The notes: generated by a model from the sequence alone, not told the origin. A stretch of 64,000 nucleotides of DNA from Rheinheimera riviphila (GCF_004005945.1 NZ_SACS01000001.1:372001-436000); one strand, 5' to 3'; shown: positions 16,644 through 26,501, counted from the first letter of the stretch. Program-made: numbers and translations.

Positions 16644-19600
16644 CTACGATTTTACTGCCACGGCTGATGTCGATACTTGCTGCCGCCGTTTTTCTAAAAA
16701 CAGCCGATCCAAGGTCAAAAACACCACCGGCGTGGTCAGCAACGTCAGGATCTGACTAAAGGCCAGGCCACCAACAATCGCCACCCCCAGCGGCACCCGC
16801 AGTTCCGAACCGGTACCAAACCCCAGCAGCAGCGGCACAGCACCTAAAATGGCCGCCAGTGTGGTCATCATGATTGGCCGAAACCGCACTAAACAGGCTT
16901 GATGGATAGCTTCTTTGGCGCTTAAACCTTGTTCACGCTGGGCTTGCAGCGCAAAATCGACCATCAGAATGCCGTTTTTCTTCACAATACCAATCAGCAA
17001 AATGATGCCAATCAACGCCATAATCGAAAAATCCAGGCCCCAAAGCCATAACAAACCAATGGCGCCAATTGCGGCCGAAGGCAGCGTCGACAGAATAGTG
17101 AGTGGGTGAACGAAGCTTTCGTACAACACGCCAAGAATGATATAAACCGCTAATAACGCAGTTAAAATCAGCATCGGCTGACTGGCAAGTGACTCCTGAA
17201 ACGCCTGCGCAGCGCCCTGGAAATTGCCGCTGACCGCTGCCGGCATATTGAGCTCTGCCCTGGCTTGTTGCAGCGCTTGCACCGCATCGCCCAAAGCGAC
17301 GCCAGGAGCCAGGTTAAACGACAAGTTCGCTGAAGGCTGCATGCCATGATGCGCAATCACCACCGGGCCACTTTCGGCTGGCAGTACTTTGGCAAAAGAC
17401 AACAACGGCACCATTTCACCGCTCAGCGGCGATCGCAGGTAAAAATAATTCAGGCTATCGGCGGTGCCCCGCTGCTCCGGACTCACTTCCAAAATGACAT
17501 TGTATTGATTGGTTTCGGTCTGATATTCGTTAATTTGGCGCTGGCCAAAAGCGTCATACAACGCTTGATCCAAATCGGCGGCGCTAAAACCCAGCCTTGC
17601 AGCCGCCTGCCGATCAAGCTCCAACCGGATAATATTGGCATCCCATTGCAGGTCATTGGATAAGTCGGTGAACATCGGATTTTGCCGTAGTTTAGCGGTT
17701 AACTTATCGGTCCAACTGGCCAGCTCATTGCTATCCAAAGCTTTCAGCACATACAAATACTGCGCCCGCCCTTGGTTTGCGCCCAGGTTTATATCCTGTG
17801 CGGCGCGTAAAAATACTTGTAAACCAGGGATTTGCGCAAACTGCGGTCGTAAGCGGTCAATCACTTCACTGGCCGTGGCGCTGCGATCATCCGGATCGCT
17901 CAGCACCACCCACACCCGGCCCGAACCGGTTGAATTGTTACCACCGACCGCATGGTTAAAACCGGTGATATCCGGGTCGTTGCGTAAAATATCTTCCAGC
18001 TGCTTGTGCTTGGCAACCATATCTTCATACGAAATATCAGAAGCCGCCTGGGTCGAACCAATCACAAAACCGGTGTCCTGCAACGGGAAAAAGCCTTTGG
18101 GGATCATCACAAAACTGGCGACGCTGCCGGCAACCGTCAGGAAAAACACCGCCAGCATGGTGCGTTGATGATCCAATGCCCAGGTCAGCACTTTGTCATA
18201 ACGGTGCATCAGCCGGTCAAAAAATCCCGGATGCGCCGGGTCATGGTGCGGCGCTTTGTCCATAAAGAGTGACGCCAGTGTTGGCGCCAGGGTTAAACAC
18301 ACCACCACTGAAATTAAAATGGCGGCGGCGGCGGTGAGTGAAAACTCCAGGAATAACCGGCCAATAATGCCGCCCATAAATAGCAGCGGAATAAAGGCAG
18401 CAATCAACGACACACTAATAGAAATGACTGTAAAACCAATCTCTTGCGCGCCTTTAAGCGCTGCCTCGGTTTTGCTGTAGCCAAGTTCCAGATACCGGTG
18501 AATATTTTCAATCACGACGATGGCATCATCGACGATAAATCCGACCGCAATCACAATCGCCACCAAAGTCAGGTTATTCAGACTAAAGCCAGCCACATAC
18601 ATAAAGGCACAGGTGGCAATCAACGACACCAACAGCACCGCAGTGACGATTAACGTCGCCGACCACTGTCGTAAAAACACTGCCATCACTGCAATCACCA
18701 GCACCACTGCAATACCCAAGGTTAGCTCCACTTCGGCCAGTGAGGCGCGAATGGTGCGGGTGCGGTCGTTAAATACTTCGACTTTGATATCGGCTGGCAG
18801 CGCGGCCATCAATTGCGGCAAGGCGGCCTGGATCCGATCGGCCGTAGCCACAATATTGGCGCCCGGTTGGCGACGAATAATCAGCGCCACACCAGATTCA
18901 CCATTAGGCCAAATTTGCACAAAATCGTTTTCAGCGCCCAGTTTCACCTGCGCCACATCACGCAAATACACCGGCGAACCATTGTCATAGCGCACGATCA
19001 GCTGGTCATAGTCTTCGACGGTAAACATTTGATCGTTCACCGATAAAGTAGAGACCCGGCTCGCACCAAACAAAGCGCCTTTCGGTTGATTAACACTGGC
19101 TTTTTGCACCACAGCACGGATATCCGCCAGCGTCAGACCCGCAGCAGCCAGCACTTCGGGCTTGGCCTGAATGCGAATGGCCGGTTTTTGCTGACCGCCA
19201 ATAAAAACTTCTCCGACCCCATTAATTTGGCTCATTTGCCGCGCCAGCACGGTTTCGGCCAGATCACTGACTTCGGTGCGCGACAGCGTTTCGGAGGTGA
19301 CACCAATAATTAAAATCGGGCTATCGGCCGGATTGGCTTTGCGCCAGGTCGGCAAATTGGGCATATCCGGCAGCCTGCCAGCAGCCTGATTCAGCGCTGC
19401 CTGAACTTCCTGCGCTGCAGCATCGATGTCTTTTTCCAGCACAAATTGTAGGGTAATGCCGACAGAGCCAAGCGCACTGGTGGAGGTCATTTCGGTAATA
19501 CCCGGCACCGAGCTTAACGCCACTTCCAGCGGCGTTGCCACTGCCGAAGCCATGGTTTCAGCACTGGCGCCCGGCAGCCGCGCATTCACTTCGATGGTTG

Positions 19601-19736
19601 GAAAATCGGCTTCAGGCAAAGGCGCAATTGATAAGCGCGGAAAGGCCAGAATGCCCATCAACACCAGCGCGCAAGTGAGCAGCACTGTGCCAATCGGGTG
19701 ATTCATGCACCAGACAAATAAACCACGGCTGTTCAT
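16644..19736 (-). CDS. RND multidrug efflux permease (MdtB/MdtC-like)
   Basis: A 1,030-residue inner-membrane proton/drug antiporter of the HAE1 RND family. The N-terminus MNSRGLFVWCMNHPIGTVLL is typical of MdtC-type pumps. Twelve membrane segments flank two large periplasmic loops. AIVIAVGFIVDDAIVVIENI in TM4 carries the paired Asp residues of the proton relay. Full length and intact. Its ATG overlaps the stop of the adaptor gene by four bases (19733-19736), so they form one operon. No TolC-type outer-membrane gene is adjacent, so the pump probably uses a channel encoded elsewhere. The substrate cannot be told from sequence. Confidence 0.93.
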   Translation of the reverse strand: MNSRGLFVWCMNHPIGTVLLTCALVLMGILAFPRLSIAPLPEADFPTIEVNARLPGASAETMASAVATPLEVALSSVPGITEMTSTSALGSVGITLQFVLEKDIDAAAQEVQAALNQAAGRLPDMPNLPTWRKANPADSPILIIGVTSETLSRTEVSDLAETVLARQMSQINGVGEVFIGGQQKPAIRIQAKPEVLAAAGLTLADIRAVVQKASVNQPKGALFGASRVSTLSVNDQMFTVEDYDQLIVRYDNGSPVYLRDVAQVKLGAENDFVQIWPNGESGVALIIRRQPGANIVATADRIQAALPQLMAALPADIKVEVFNDRTRTIRASLAEVELTLGIAVVLVIAVMAVFLRQWSATLIVTAVLLVSLIATCAFMYVAGFSLNNLTLVAIVIAVGFIVDDAIVVIENIHRYLELGYSKTEAALKGAQEIGFTVISISVSLIAAFIPLLFMGGIIGRLFLEFSLTAAAAILISVVVCLTLAPTLASLFMDKAPHHDPAHPGFFDRLMHRYDKVLTWALDHQRTMLAVFFLTVAGSVASFVMIPKGFFPLQDTGFVIGSTQAASDISYEDMVAKHKQLEDILRNDPDITGFNHAVGGNNSTGSGRVWVVLSDPDDRSATASEVIDRLRPQFAQIPGLQVFLRAAQDINLGANQGRAQYLYVLKALDSNELASWTDKLTAKLRQNPMFTDLSNDLQWDANIIRLELDRQAAARLGFSAADLDQALYDAFGQRQINEYQTETNQYNVILEVSPEQRGTADSLNYFYLRSPLSGEMVPLLSFAKVLPAESGPVVIAHHGMQPSANLSFNLAPGVALGDAVQALQQARAELNMPAAVSGNFQGAAQAFQESLASQPMLILTALLAVYIILGVLYESFVHPLTILSTLPSAAIGAIGLLWLWGLDFSIMALIGIILLIGIVKKNGILMVDFALQAQREQGLSAKEAIHQACLVRFRPIMMTTLAAILGAVPLLLGFGTGSELRVPLGVAIVGGLAFSQILTLLTTPVVFLTLDRLFLEKRRQQVSTSAVAVKS

Positions 19737-20881
19737 TGCGCTGTCCCTTTTTTACTAAGTTCAGCGTTGGCTTTCACAATGCCCGTTGCCGCAGGCGTCA
19801 CTGCAGAAATGGTCGCGCCTGGTCGTAACCGGCTTTGACCATCGACCACCACTTGCTGGCCAGCGCTAACGCCAGTCACCACAGCTAATACGCCTTCGCT
19901 ATGCAGTAATTGGATTGGCTGCACTGTCGCTTTACCTTGTTCCACTTTCCACACAAAGCTACCTTGCGGCCCTTGTTGCACCGCTTTGACCGGCACCGTC
20001 AGCGCCTGCTTTAATTGTTCGGTATTTACCGCCACCACCACCGATTGCGCTGGCCATAACCGGTGATCCGGATTGGCAAAATCAGCTTTAACCCGAATAG
20101 TGCCACTGCCGCTGGCCACTCTGTTATCCACCACCGTCAGTTTGCCGGTAGCCAATAATTCGGCACCATCCTGTAAATACGCCTGTACTACAACGGGTTG
20201 CTGTTGCCGGATTTGTTGCATCAGCAATTGCAGTTGTGGCAACCGCGCTTGCGGTAACGCCATTTCGACACTGATTGGGTCCAGTTGCACCACCGAAAAC
20301 AGCCCTTGGCTATCGGAAGGACGCACATAATTGCCGGCATCAACATTACGAATGCCGACCTGGCCGCTGATCGGGGAAATAATTTGGGTAAACGACAACT
20401 GCACTTGCTGCGCATGGATGGTGGCCTGAACGCGACGTAATTCAGCTTGTAACTGTTGCACCTGCGCTTGCTGCTGATCTTTTTGCTGCGCCGAAATCGC
20501 CTGGCTTTGGCGTAAATCCTGATACCGTTGTAAATCACGTTTGGCACTGTCGAGCTGCGCCTGCACTACATCCAGTTCGGCTTTGGCTTGCGACAGAGCG
20601 GCGTTAATGGCCCGGTCGTCAATTCGCGCTACCAGTTGACCTGCTGTGACAAGCTGTCCTTCCTGTACCAGAATTTCCTGCAGCAGCCCGTCCACCTGTG
20701 AACGGATCTCGACGCTTTGCTGTGGCTTCACCTGACCCAGTCCGCGCAGCCATACCGGCACGTCCTGCACCTGCACTTGCGCCAGTTGCACCGGTACCGG
20801 CGGAGCTGATGATTTTTCCTGTGCCTGAACCATGCCTGCTAACAAACACCAGCCGGTTAATAAGCTTACTGCTACTTTCAT
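19733..20881 (-). CDS. RND efflux periplasmic adaptor (MdtA-like)
   Basis: Membrane-fusion protein of the RND pump encoded downstream. It has a signal peptide (MKVAVSLLTGWCLLAG), a lipoyl half-motif RSQVDGLLQEILVQEGQLV, a long coiled-coil hairpin rich in Gln and Ala (about 95-170), the second lipoyl half TQIISPISGQVGIRNVDAG, and a beta-barrel/membrane-proximal end. The start at 20881 has GGAG 8 nt upstream; an in-frame ATG at 20905 lacks a ribosome-binding site and would spoil the signal peptide. It ends in a four-base overlap with the permease. Length (382 aa) fits the family. Confidence 0.92.
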   Translation of the reverse strand: MKVAVSLLTGWCLLAGMVQAQEKSSAPPVPVQLAQVQVQDVPVWLRGLGQVKPQQSVEIRSQVDGLLQEILVQEGQLVTAGQLVARIDDRAINAALSQAKAELDVVQAQLDSAKRDLQRYQDLRQSQAISAQQKDQQQAQVQQLQAELRRVQATIHAQQVQLSFTQIISPISGQVGIRNVDAGNYVRPSDSQGLFSVVQLDPISVEMALPQARLPQLQLLMQQIRQQQPVVVQAYLQDGAELLATGKLTVVDNRVASGSGTIRVKADFANPDHRLWPAQSVVVAVNTEQLKQALTVPVKAVQQGPQGSFVWKVEQGKATVQPIQLLHSEGVLAVVTGVSAGQQVVVDGQSRLRPGATISAVTPAATGIVKANAELSKKGTAQ

Positions 20882-21091
20882 CCATTGACTCCATGCGACC
20901 GGCATTTTGGCGCCAGTCTATTGTGCATAATCGTATTTACGGTAATTCATACCGACAGCATTCACTGATTCAAACGCCCCGCACCAGAGTCGGGATCAAC
21001 AGATGCGGTCAATTCCACTATAGCATCGACCAACAACCAAATTCAGATAAGGTCGCGCGCTTTTTGAGGCTTGATTTACCCACCAGACGAC
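20882..21091. other. Intergenic region upstream of the RND operon
   Basis: About 200 bp between the adaptor start and the M16 operon terminator. It presumably contains the RND promoter on the minus strand. I see no clear operator and no divergent regulator gene. Confidence 0.4.
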
Positions 21092-21120
21092 AAATAAAAA
21101 AGGGCAACCGAAGCTGCCCT
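21092..21120 (-). terminator. Rho-independent terminator of the M16 peptidase operon
   Basis: On the minus strand GGGCAGC-TTCG-GTTGCCC forms a 7-bp stem (one G-T pair) with a stable UUCG tetraloop, immediately followed by TTTTTTATTTG. This is a textbook intrinsic terminator, about 60 bp past the stop of the second M16 gene. Confidence 0.92.
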
Positions 21121-21146
21121 GCTCTTACCTTCTTGACCCAAAGCCG

Positions 21147-21197
21147 TTATTTACCAAGGCAATTTATTTACCGAAGCAATTTATTTACCAAAGCCAG
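21147..21197. repeat. 17-bp tandem repeat (x3) at the 3' end of the M16 gene
   Basis: Three consecutive 17-bp units, TTATTTACC(A/G)A(A/G)GCAAT-like, at 21147, 21164 and 21181. The last unit contains the C-terminal Phe-Gly-Lys codons and stop of the M16 gene; the other two are copies in the 3' UTR, each still carrying GGTAAATAA. It looks like a slippage duplication of the end of the gene. Confidence 0.7.
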
Positions 21198-22578
21198 GGG
21201 CTTTAATATCAAGCTGCGTCACTTTACCGTAACTGGCGGCCAGCGGCGCTATCGCTTCTGCTTTGCCAATCAGCACCAATTGCAGTTTGTCTTTTGGAAA
21301 ATAGCTGTTGATCAGTCTTTTGCTATCCGCCAGCGTCAGATTTTCCACTTTGCTTTGAAAACTGTTGATGTAATCTTCAGTAAAACCATACAGATACATA
21401 TCAGCCAATAATTCAGCTAACGCCGCATTGGTTTCAAATTTTGGTGGGAACTGACCTTTGACATAAGCCTTAGCCGAATCCAGCGTCGCTTGATCCAAAC
21501 CCTGACTCCACAATTTTTGGTAAGTTTTTAAGGCTAAATCAAGTGCCGCTTTGGTGCTGTCGGTTTTGGTAAAACTGCTGATGGCAAATAAGCCGGCCGC
21601 AGAATAACGATCAAAACCAGAACGCGCGCCGTAAGTAAGACCACTGTTAACCCGCAGCTCATCATTCAGCCAGGAGGTAAAACGGCCGCCGAGCACGGTG
21701 TTAATCACGCTGATCCCAACATAATCCGGATTAGACTGAGTCACGCCAGGGCCACCAATTAAAAACGTCGTTTCAATGGCATCGCTTTTATCAACCACCA
21801 GTACCTGACTTTCGGCAGGCGCTGTTAAAGCCGCCGTTAAATCCAGCACCGGCAGCTTTTGGGTATTTTTCCAGCTGCCTAATAACTGTTGCAGCTGCTG
21901 TTTCATCGCTGCCGTTTCAAAATCGCCGGCAACCACGATTGCAGTATTGGCCGGTTGATAATATTTTTGATGAAAAGCAGTTAAATCTTTGCGGGCGATC
22001 TGCTTCACCGACTCCGGCTCACCATTTTGAGCATAACCGTATGGGTGTTTGCCAAATACTAAGCGGTGAAAATACTGATCAATCACCTCGCGCGGGCTTT
22101 CTTTGGCCTGGGTCAAAGCAGCAATTTCCCGCTGCTGCATTTTTTTAAATTCGGCGTCATCAAAGGCAGGCTGCGTCAACAGCGCTTTGACCAGTGGCAA
22201 TACAGTAGCACTGTCTTTGGCCATAAAATTCGCTTGCACCATCGAACCTTCCAGCGAAGAACCTGTGCTTAGACTGGCCCCCAGAAAATCAATGGTTTGC
22301 TCTATTTCGGTTTTGGTTTTACCACCAGCACCAAGCATCAAACCCTGGGCTGTCAGATACGACAAACCCGCTTTTTGATCATAAATCGCACCGGCTTTCA
22401 CCACCGCATGCACTGTCACTAGCGGCACTTCGTGTTGTGGTAACAAATACAGCGTTAACCCATTGTCCAAAGTGACTTTTTCGTAGGCCGGTAGTTTAAA
22501 TTCCGCCGCCTGGACGGTGATTGCCAGCACTGAGCAACACAACAGCGCAGTTCTGGTGACTAAACCAATGATTTTCAT
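21181..22578 (-). CDS. M16-family peptidase-like protein, inactive-type subunit
   Basis: A 465-residue periplasmic protein with signal peptide (LVTRTALLCCSVLAITVQAA) and the M16 fold (VTLDNGLTLYLLPQHEVPLV). The zinc motif HxxEH is absent: the corresponding place reads GLSYLTAQGLMLG. In many bacteria such a non-catalytic M16 protein pairs with an active one to form a heterodimeric clamshell protease. The active partner is encoded immediately upstream with a four-base overlap. The gene ends in a tandem repeat and a strong terminator. The loss of zinc ligands is usual for this subunit type, so this is not a broken gene. Confidence 0.9.
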   Translation of the reverse strand: MKIIGLVTRTALLCCSVLAITVQAAEFKLPAYEKVTLDNGLTLYLLPQHEVPLVTVHAVVKAGAIYDQKAGLSYLTAQGLMLGAGGKTKTEIEQTIDFLGASLSTGSSLEGSMVQANFMAKDSATVLPLVKALLTQPAFDDAEFKKMQQREIAALTQAKESPREVIDQYFHRLVFGKHPYGYAQNGEPESVKQIARKDLTAFHQKYYQPANTAIVVAGDFETAAMKQQLQQLLGSWKNTQKLPVLDLTAALTAPAESQVLVVDKSDAIETTFLIGGPGVTQSNPDYVGISVINTVLGGRFTSWLNDELRVNSGLTYGARSGFDRYSAAGLFAISSFTKTDSTKAALDLALKTYQKLWSQGLDQATLDSAKAYVKGQFPPKFETNAALAELLADMYLYGFTEDYINSFQSKVENLTLADSKRLINSYFPKDKLQLVLIGKAEAIAPLAASYGKVTQLDIKAPGFGK

Positions 22579-23900
22579 AAATCTTTATCCTCTTTGGCAT
22601 CCAGCACTGCGACCGAGCGGTTGGATTTTTTCAGATAGGTTTGAGCGACACGCTGCACATCCGCAGCCGTGACTTTCTGATAATGTTTTGGCGCATCAAA
22701 CAAGCGCTGGAAATTGCCAAAATACACTTCATAAGTGCCAATAGTGTCAGACTTGCCGTTGATGGTTTCCATTGCTTGATAGAATTGCATCAAGCGGAAA
22801 TTTTTTGCTTTTTCAAGCTCTTGCGTCGTCACGCCATCTTTGGCCAGCTTGTTAATTTCAGCAACCAGAGCTTGCTCGAGCTTGGCTGCTGTAACGTCCG
22901 GACTCGCCACTGCCATCAGATAAAACAGGTTCGGATCAAACGACATCGGCAAATAACCAAACACTTCCAATGCGATTTGTTTGTCGACCAGATTTTTATA
23001 CAGTCTGGAGCTGTTGCCTTCACTCAGAATGGAAACCATCAAATCCAGCGCATAATAATCAGCATGTGAGGTTGCCGGGACATGGTGGCCCAGCATCACG
23101 TTCGGCGTGCTGACCGAGGCTTTTTGCACGTAAGTGCGACGCTCACCGGTTTGCTCCGGCTCGGTCGTCCGCAGTTTTTCTGGCGCTGGCTGAGCTGGAA
23201 TTGGCCCAAAATACTGCTCGGCCAGACGCTTCACTTCAGCAAACTTCACCGCCCCTGACACCACCATCACCGCGTTATTCGGTGCGTAATAGGTTTTGTG
23301 ATATTGCTTTAAATCGTCCAGCGACCAACCTTTGATATCGGATTCATAGCCAATCACCGACCAACGGTACGGATGGGCCTGAAATGCAATGCCTTTAAGC
23401 TGTTCGTGCAAGGTGCGAAAATTCGAGTTTTCCAGACCGGTGGTGCGCTCAGAGGCGACAACTCCCCGCTCGCTTTCGACCATTTTGGCGTTAATGTCGA
23501 GGTTGGCGATGCGGTCGGCTTCTAAATCAAAAATCGTTTCCGTGGCCGCCGTCGGGAACCAGTTGGTGTACACCGTTAGATCTTCGCTGGTGTAGGCATT
23601 GTTGGCGCCACCAGAATTTTCCATGGTGCGGTCGAACATTTTCGGACCATATTTTTTGGCGCCGTTAAACATCATATGTTCGAAAAAATGTGAAATGCCG
23701 GTAATGCCAGGACGCTCATTGCGCGAGCCAACTTTCCAGAATAAATAACTGTTGGCATTGGGAATTGAATCATCTTCCAGCACCAGAATTTTCATCCCGT
23801 TGTTCAGGGTAAAACTTTGGATCTGGCTACCATCTGTGGCTGCTGCCGGTTGACTGGCCAAAGCCATTCCAAGCATCAACGCCACCAGCGAATATTTCAT
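22575..23900 (-). CDS. M16-family zinc metallopeptidase, active subunit
   Basis: A 441-residue exported peptidase. The zinc site HFFEH is at 71-75 (GISHFFEHMMFNGAKKYG), followed by the distal Glu in FDLEADRIANL about 70 residues on. The signal peptide is MKYSLVALMLGMALASQPAA. It probably degrades peptides or signal fragments in the periplasm together with the inactive subunit encoded downstream (four-base overlap). The ATG at 23900 is preceded by GGAGCTCC. All catalytic residues are in place. Confidence 0.93.
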   Translation of the reverse strand: MKYSLVALMLGMALASQPAAATDGSQIQSFTLNNGMKILVLEDDSIPNANSYLFWKVGSRNERPGITGISHFFEHMMFNGAKKYGPKMFDRTMENSGGANNAYTSEDLTVYTNWFPTAATETIFDLEADRIANLDINAKMVESERGVVASERTTGLENSNFRTLHEQLKGIAFQAHPYRWSVIGYESDIKGWSLDDLKQYHKTYYAPNNAVMVVSGAVKFAEVKRLAEQYFGPIPAQPAPEKLRTTEPEQTGERRTYVQKASVSTPNVMLGHHVPATSHADYYALDLMVSILSEGNSSRLYKNLVDKQIALEVFGYLPMSFDPNLFYLMAVASPDVTAAKLEQALVAEINKLAKDGVTTQELEKAKNFRLMQFYQAMETINGKSDTIGTYEVYFGNFQRLFDAPKHYQKVTAADVQRVAQTYLKKSNRSVAVLDAKEDKDL

Positions 23901-24298
23901 CTGGAGCTCCTGTGAGTAAAGATCTGTTTTTTTAAATTCGTTTTCGCTGACAGCCTAAACCAACTTACCGGTTCCAAGCCAGTCTGTTTGTTCATTTAGT
24001 TGTCACCATGGATTAACCAGAAATGTGCAACTTCAGCGATTTTCACTGCTAGTTTTCTGCTTCTGGGGTTGGCTAAAAACTGCAGTTATGTAACTGACTT
24101 CGGGAAGCCGCGCGCTTTATTATTCAACGAAAAAATCAATCCTGAAAAAAAGATCAATATTTTTTCCCTAATAATTCATGTGGTTATTAAAAAATCGGTA
24201 ATCGAAGCCATTATTCCCGAAAATCTGTCTGGACAGGCCGACAATCCTGATTAATTTTTAATCACCTTTATTTAACAACAAAGTCACAAGGAACAGTG
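23901..24298. other. Divergent intergenic region
   Basis: About 400 bp between the M16 operon and the following plus-strand gene. It should contain both promoters. An open frame at 24000-24254 (plus) has a hydrophobic stretch but no ribosome-binding site and low-complexity Lys/Ile composition from an AT-rich stretch, so I leave it uncalled. Confidence 0.4.
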
Positions 24299-24838
24299 AT
24301 GAATCGTAACTCTGTCATTTTATTTATTGCGCAGTTTATCGTGCTGGTGATCCTGATTTGTTTTGTCGCCAATTTACCTGCGGTCGAGCAATTTAACTTA
24401 AACCAATGCCAGCAGTTACAGGAAGAATTAGAGGGAAACCGCAACCAGCAGCGGAAAGGCTACCGGCTGCGGGATGCTGCAAAAATCAAAGACACTGAGC
24501 AGCGACTGCAAAAACAACTGTTTTACCACTGCGAAAAACCTATTGTGACCCAAACAAAAGCCACAGTGCGCCGTCTGTTGCCTACCTCACGTCAGCCGGC
24601 CTTTGCACCTGATCGCAGCTTGGCTGGCGATTTTTATGCTTCCACCATCGAAGTGAAAGCCCCCTATCAGGGCAAACAATTATCGGCGTGGCTTGGTTAT
24701 TATCAGGAACCGCGCTTTTGTTATGGCGTGCGCACCACCAGCGTGATTGTGGAATGTGCCACCCGCCGCCAGCAAGCGATGCAGCAATTTGAGCAAGATT
24801 GGCGGCAAGATCCACCCAGCTTGTCCGACCAGCGTTAG
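24299..24838 (+). CDS. Hypothetical membrane-anchored protein
   Basis: A 179-residue protein with one N-terminal membrane helix (VILFIAQFIVLVILICFVAN, about 5-25) and a hydrophilic remainder. It has Gln/Arg-rich helical sequence near 40-70 and Cys residues in the soluble part (FYHCEKP, RFCYGV, VIVECATR), possibly forming disulphides outside the cytoplasm. ATG 24299 has AAGGA 6 nt upstream; a GTG one codon earlier is less likely. I do not recognise a family. The next gene starts 67 bp downstream on the same strand, so the two may be co-transcribed. Confidence 0.65.
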   Translation: MNRNSVILFIAQFIVLVILICFVANLPAVEQFNLNQCQQLQEELEGNRNQQRKGYRLRDAAKIKDTEQRLQKQLFYHCEKPIVTQTKATVRRLLPTSRQPAFAPDRSLAGDFYASTIEVKAPYQGKQLSAWLGYYQEPRFCYGVRTTSVIVECATRRQQAMQQFEQDWRQDPPSLSDQR

Positions 24839-24904
24839 CGGTGGTAAGCTCGCTGCACATTAGCGCGCACAACTGCTGGAGCGCGCACAACAGCAGGCAC
24901 TTTG

Positions 24905-25387
24905 ATGAAATTGAATTTAAAACAAGCAAACCGTGAACTCTGGTGGTTCGGCTGGCGTTATATCCCCCTGATCGGATTTTGCTCACCGACCATTCGCGAA
25001 ATGACGGCCTCAACATTAGCGGTCAGCATGCCGCATGGCTGGCGGACCAAAAATCATTTGGGCAGTATCTATTTTGGCGCTTTGGCCATCGGCGCCGATT
25101 TAGCCGGGGCTTTTTTGGTGTTCAGTAAAGCCAAAGCCCGTGGTGTCAACGCCAACTTTGCCTTTAAAGACGTACAAGGCCAGTTTTTAAAACGGCCGGA
25201 AGCTGAAGTCTGGTTTCGCAGCAATGACGGCGCTTTGATTGACGACATGCTGGAAGAGTCGTTAGCGACCGGCCAGCGTATCAATAAAACGGTGGCGGTG
25301 ACCATTACTTGTCCTTCGTTGCATGGTGATGAACCGATGGCAGTGTTTCAGCTGACGCTGTCGATTAAAGCCACCGCCAAGCGCTGA
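24905..25387 (+). CDS. DUF4442-type hotdog-fold protein (thioesterase-like)
   Basis: A 160-residue protein. The layout ASTLAVSMPHGWRTKNHLGS then IYFGALAIGADLAGAF is characteristic of the DUF4442 branch of the hotdog thioesterase superfamily, in which the long helix (GALAIGADLAGAF) carries the active-site region. Substrates are unknown, presumably acyl-CoA-like. No signal peptide is present. A remnant of an ERIC element lies just downstream, before gmk. Confidence 0.75.
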   Translation: MKLNLKQANRELWWFGWRYIPLIGFCSPTIREMTASTLAVSMPHGWRTKNHLGSIYFGALAIGADLAGAFLVFSKAKARGVNANFAFKDVQGQFLKRPEAEVWFRSNDGALIDDMLEESLATGQRINKTVAVTITCPSLHGDEPMAVFQLTLSIKATAKR

Positions 25388-25403
25388 GTTGATGTTGTGC
25401 TTG

Positions 25404-25445
25404 ATTTATCCCCTTCATCCTTGCAGATGCGGGGTTGTTGACCGC
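25404..25445 (-). repeat. ERIC element remnant
   Basis: TTTATCCCCTTCATCC followed by GCAGATGCGGGGTTGTTGAC matches the outer part of the reverse-oriented ERIC-like copy at 46875-47002. The rest of the element is missing. It lies between the DUF4442 gene and gmk. Confidence 0.6.
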
Positions 25446-25534
25446 GAGCTCTCGCTGGTACGCAACAGTTAAAAGTTTGCAGAGCGCAATCACAGCACGT
25501 AAAATCCAGCCTTTGTGTTTATGCAGGCGTTGAT

Positions 25535-26158
25535 ATGCACCATTTACCAGGTAATTTATTTATCTTGTCCGCGCCAAGCGGCGCTGGCAAATCCAGCCTT
25601 ATTCATGCGCTGCTCGGGCAACATCAGGATATGCAACTGAGTGTCTCCCACACCACCCGCGCACCAAGGCCTGGCGAAGTCAATGGTGTGCATTATCACT
25701 TTGTCAAAGTCGATGAATTTAAAGCACTGATTGCACAGAATAACTTCTTAGAATGGGCTGAAGTGTTCGGTAACTTCTACGGCACCTCCCGCACCGCGAT
25801 TGAACATGAACTAGCACAAGGCCGTGATGTGTTTTTAGATATTGACTGGCAAGGCGCGCGGCAAATCAAAGCGCAAGTCCCTTCGGTACTGAGTATTTTT
25901 ATCCTGCCGCCGAGTGTCGCCGAGCTGGAAAAACGCTTAAATCAGCGTGGTCAGGATAGCCAGGAAGTTATTGCTAAACGCATGCAACAAGCAAAAAGCG
26001 AAATCAGCCATGTCACTGAATATGATTATGTTTTAGTGAATGATGATTTCCAGCAATGTTTGTTGCAATTGCAGCAGGTGGTTCTTGGTCAGCGGCTGAC
26101 GCTACAAAAACAGCAACAACACCAGCAGGCATTGCTGACTGAGTTGTTGGCGAATTAA
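25535..26158 (+). CDS. gmk: Guanylate kinase
   Basis: A 207-residue enzyme that phosphorylates GMP to GDP with ATP. The P-loop [10 protein letters not shown] is at about 12-21, and the GMP-binding signature [19 protein letters not shown] follows near 37-55. [11 protein letters not shown] marks the Walker B region. Length matches the E. coli enzyme (207 aa). The rpoZ gene lies 54 bp downstream and spoT after that, the usual gammaproteobacterial order, so a shared transcript is likely. The assignment is firm. Confidence 0.98.
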   Translation: MHHLPGNLFILSAPSGAGKSSLIHALLGQHQDMQLSVSHTTRAPRPGEVNGVHYHFVKVDEFKALIAQNNFLEWAEVFGNFYGTSRTAIEHELAQGRDVFLDIDWQGARQIKAQVPSVLSIFILPPSVAELEKRLNQRGQDSQEVIAKRMQQAKSEISHVTEYDYVLVNDDFQQCLLQLQQVVLGQRLTLQKQQQHQQALLTELLAN

Positions 26159-26212
26159 CCGAAATAGCGTAGACTAGTCGGTCTTGTCAGAATTTGAATA
26201 CCGGAGTGGTAA

Positions 26213-26488
26213 ATGGCTCGCGTAACAGTTGAAGATGCAGTAAATAAAATTGGTAACCGTTTTGATCTGATCCTGGTCGCAGCACGCCGTGCACGCCAAT
26301 TGTCAGTCGAAGGCAAAGAGCCAATGGTTGATGTTGAAAACGACAAATCAACCGTCGTCGCTCTGCGGGAAATCGAAAAAGGTTATATCACCGCCAATAT
26401 CCTGGACCAGCAAGAACGTCGCGATCAACTGCAACAGGAAGCATCTGAAATGGCCGCTGTAGCTGCCATCATCGGTACAGAGCAGTAA
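26213..26488 (+). CDS. rpoZ: RNA polymerase omega subunit
   Basis: A 91-residue protein beginning [20 protein letters not shown], the near-invariant omega N-terminus, with [15 protein letters not shown]. Omega helps assemble RNA polymerase and contributes to the ppGpp site 1. ATG 26213 is preceded by GGAGTGG. It sits between gmk and spoT as in most gammaproteobacteria. A 10-bp hairpin follows the stop, then an ERIC element. Confidence 0.98.
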   Translation: MARVTVEDAVNKIGNRFDLILVAARRARQLSVEGKEPMVDVENDKSTVVALREIEKGYITANILDQQERRDQLQQEASEMAAVAAIIGTEQ

Positions 26489-26501
26489 GCAAAAATTTCG
26501 G

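Noticed and set aside
16644-20881. Complete tripartite efflux operon
   Set aside because: No outer-membrane channel gene is adjacent on either side; only permease and adaptor are present.
21181-22578. Second M16 gene considered a pseudogene because the zinc motif is missing
   Set aside because: Full length, signal peptide, tight coupling to the active subunit; absence of HxxEH is normal for the non-catalytic partner.
24000-24254. 84-codon open frame upstream of the membrane-anchored gene
   Set aside because: It lies in the AT-rich divergent promoter region, has no ribosome-binding site and Lys/Ile-rich composition expected from base content.
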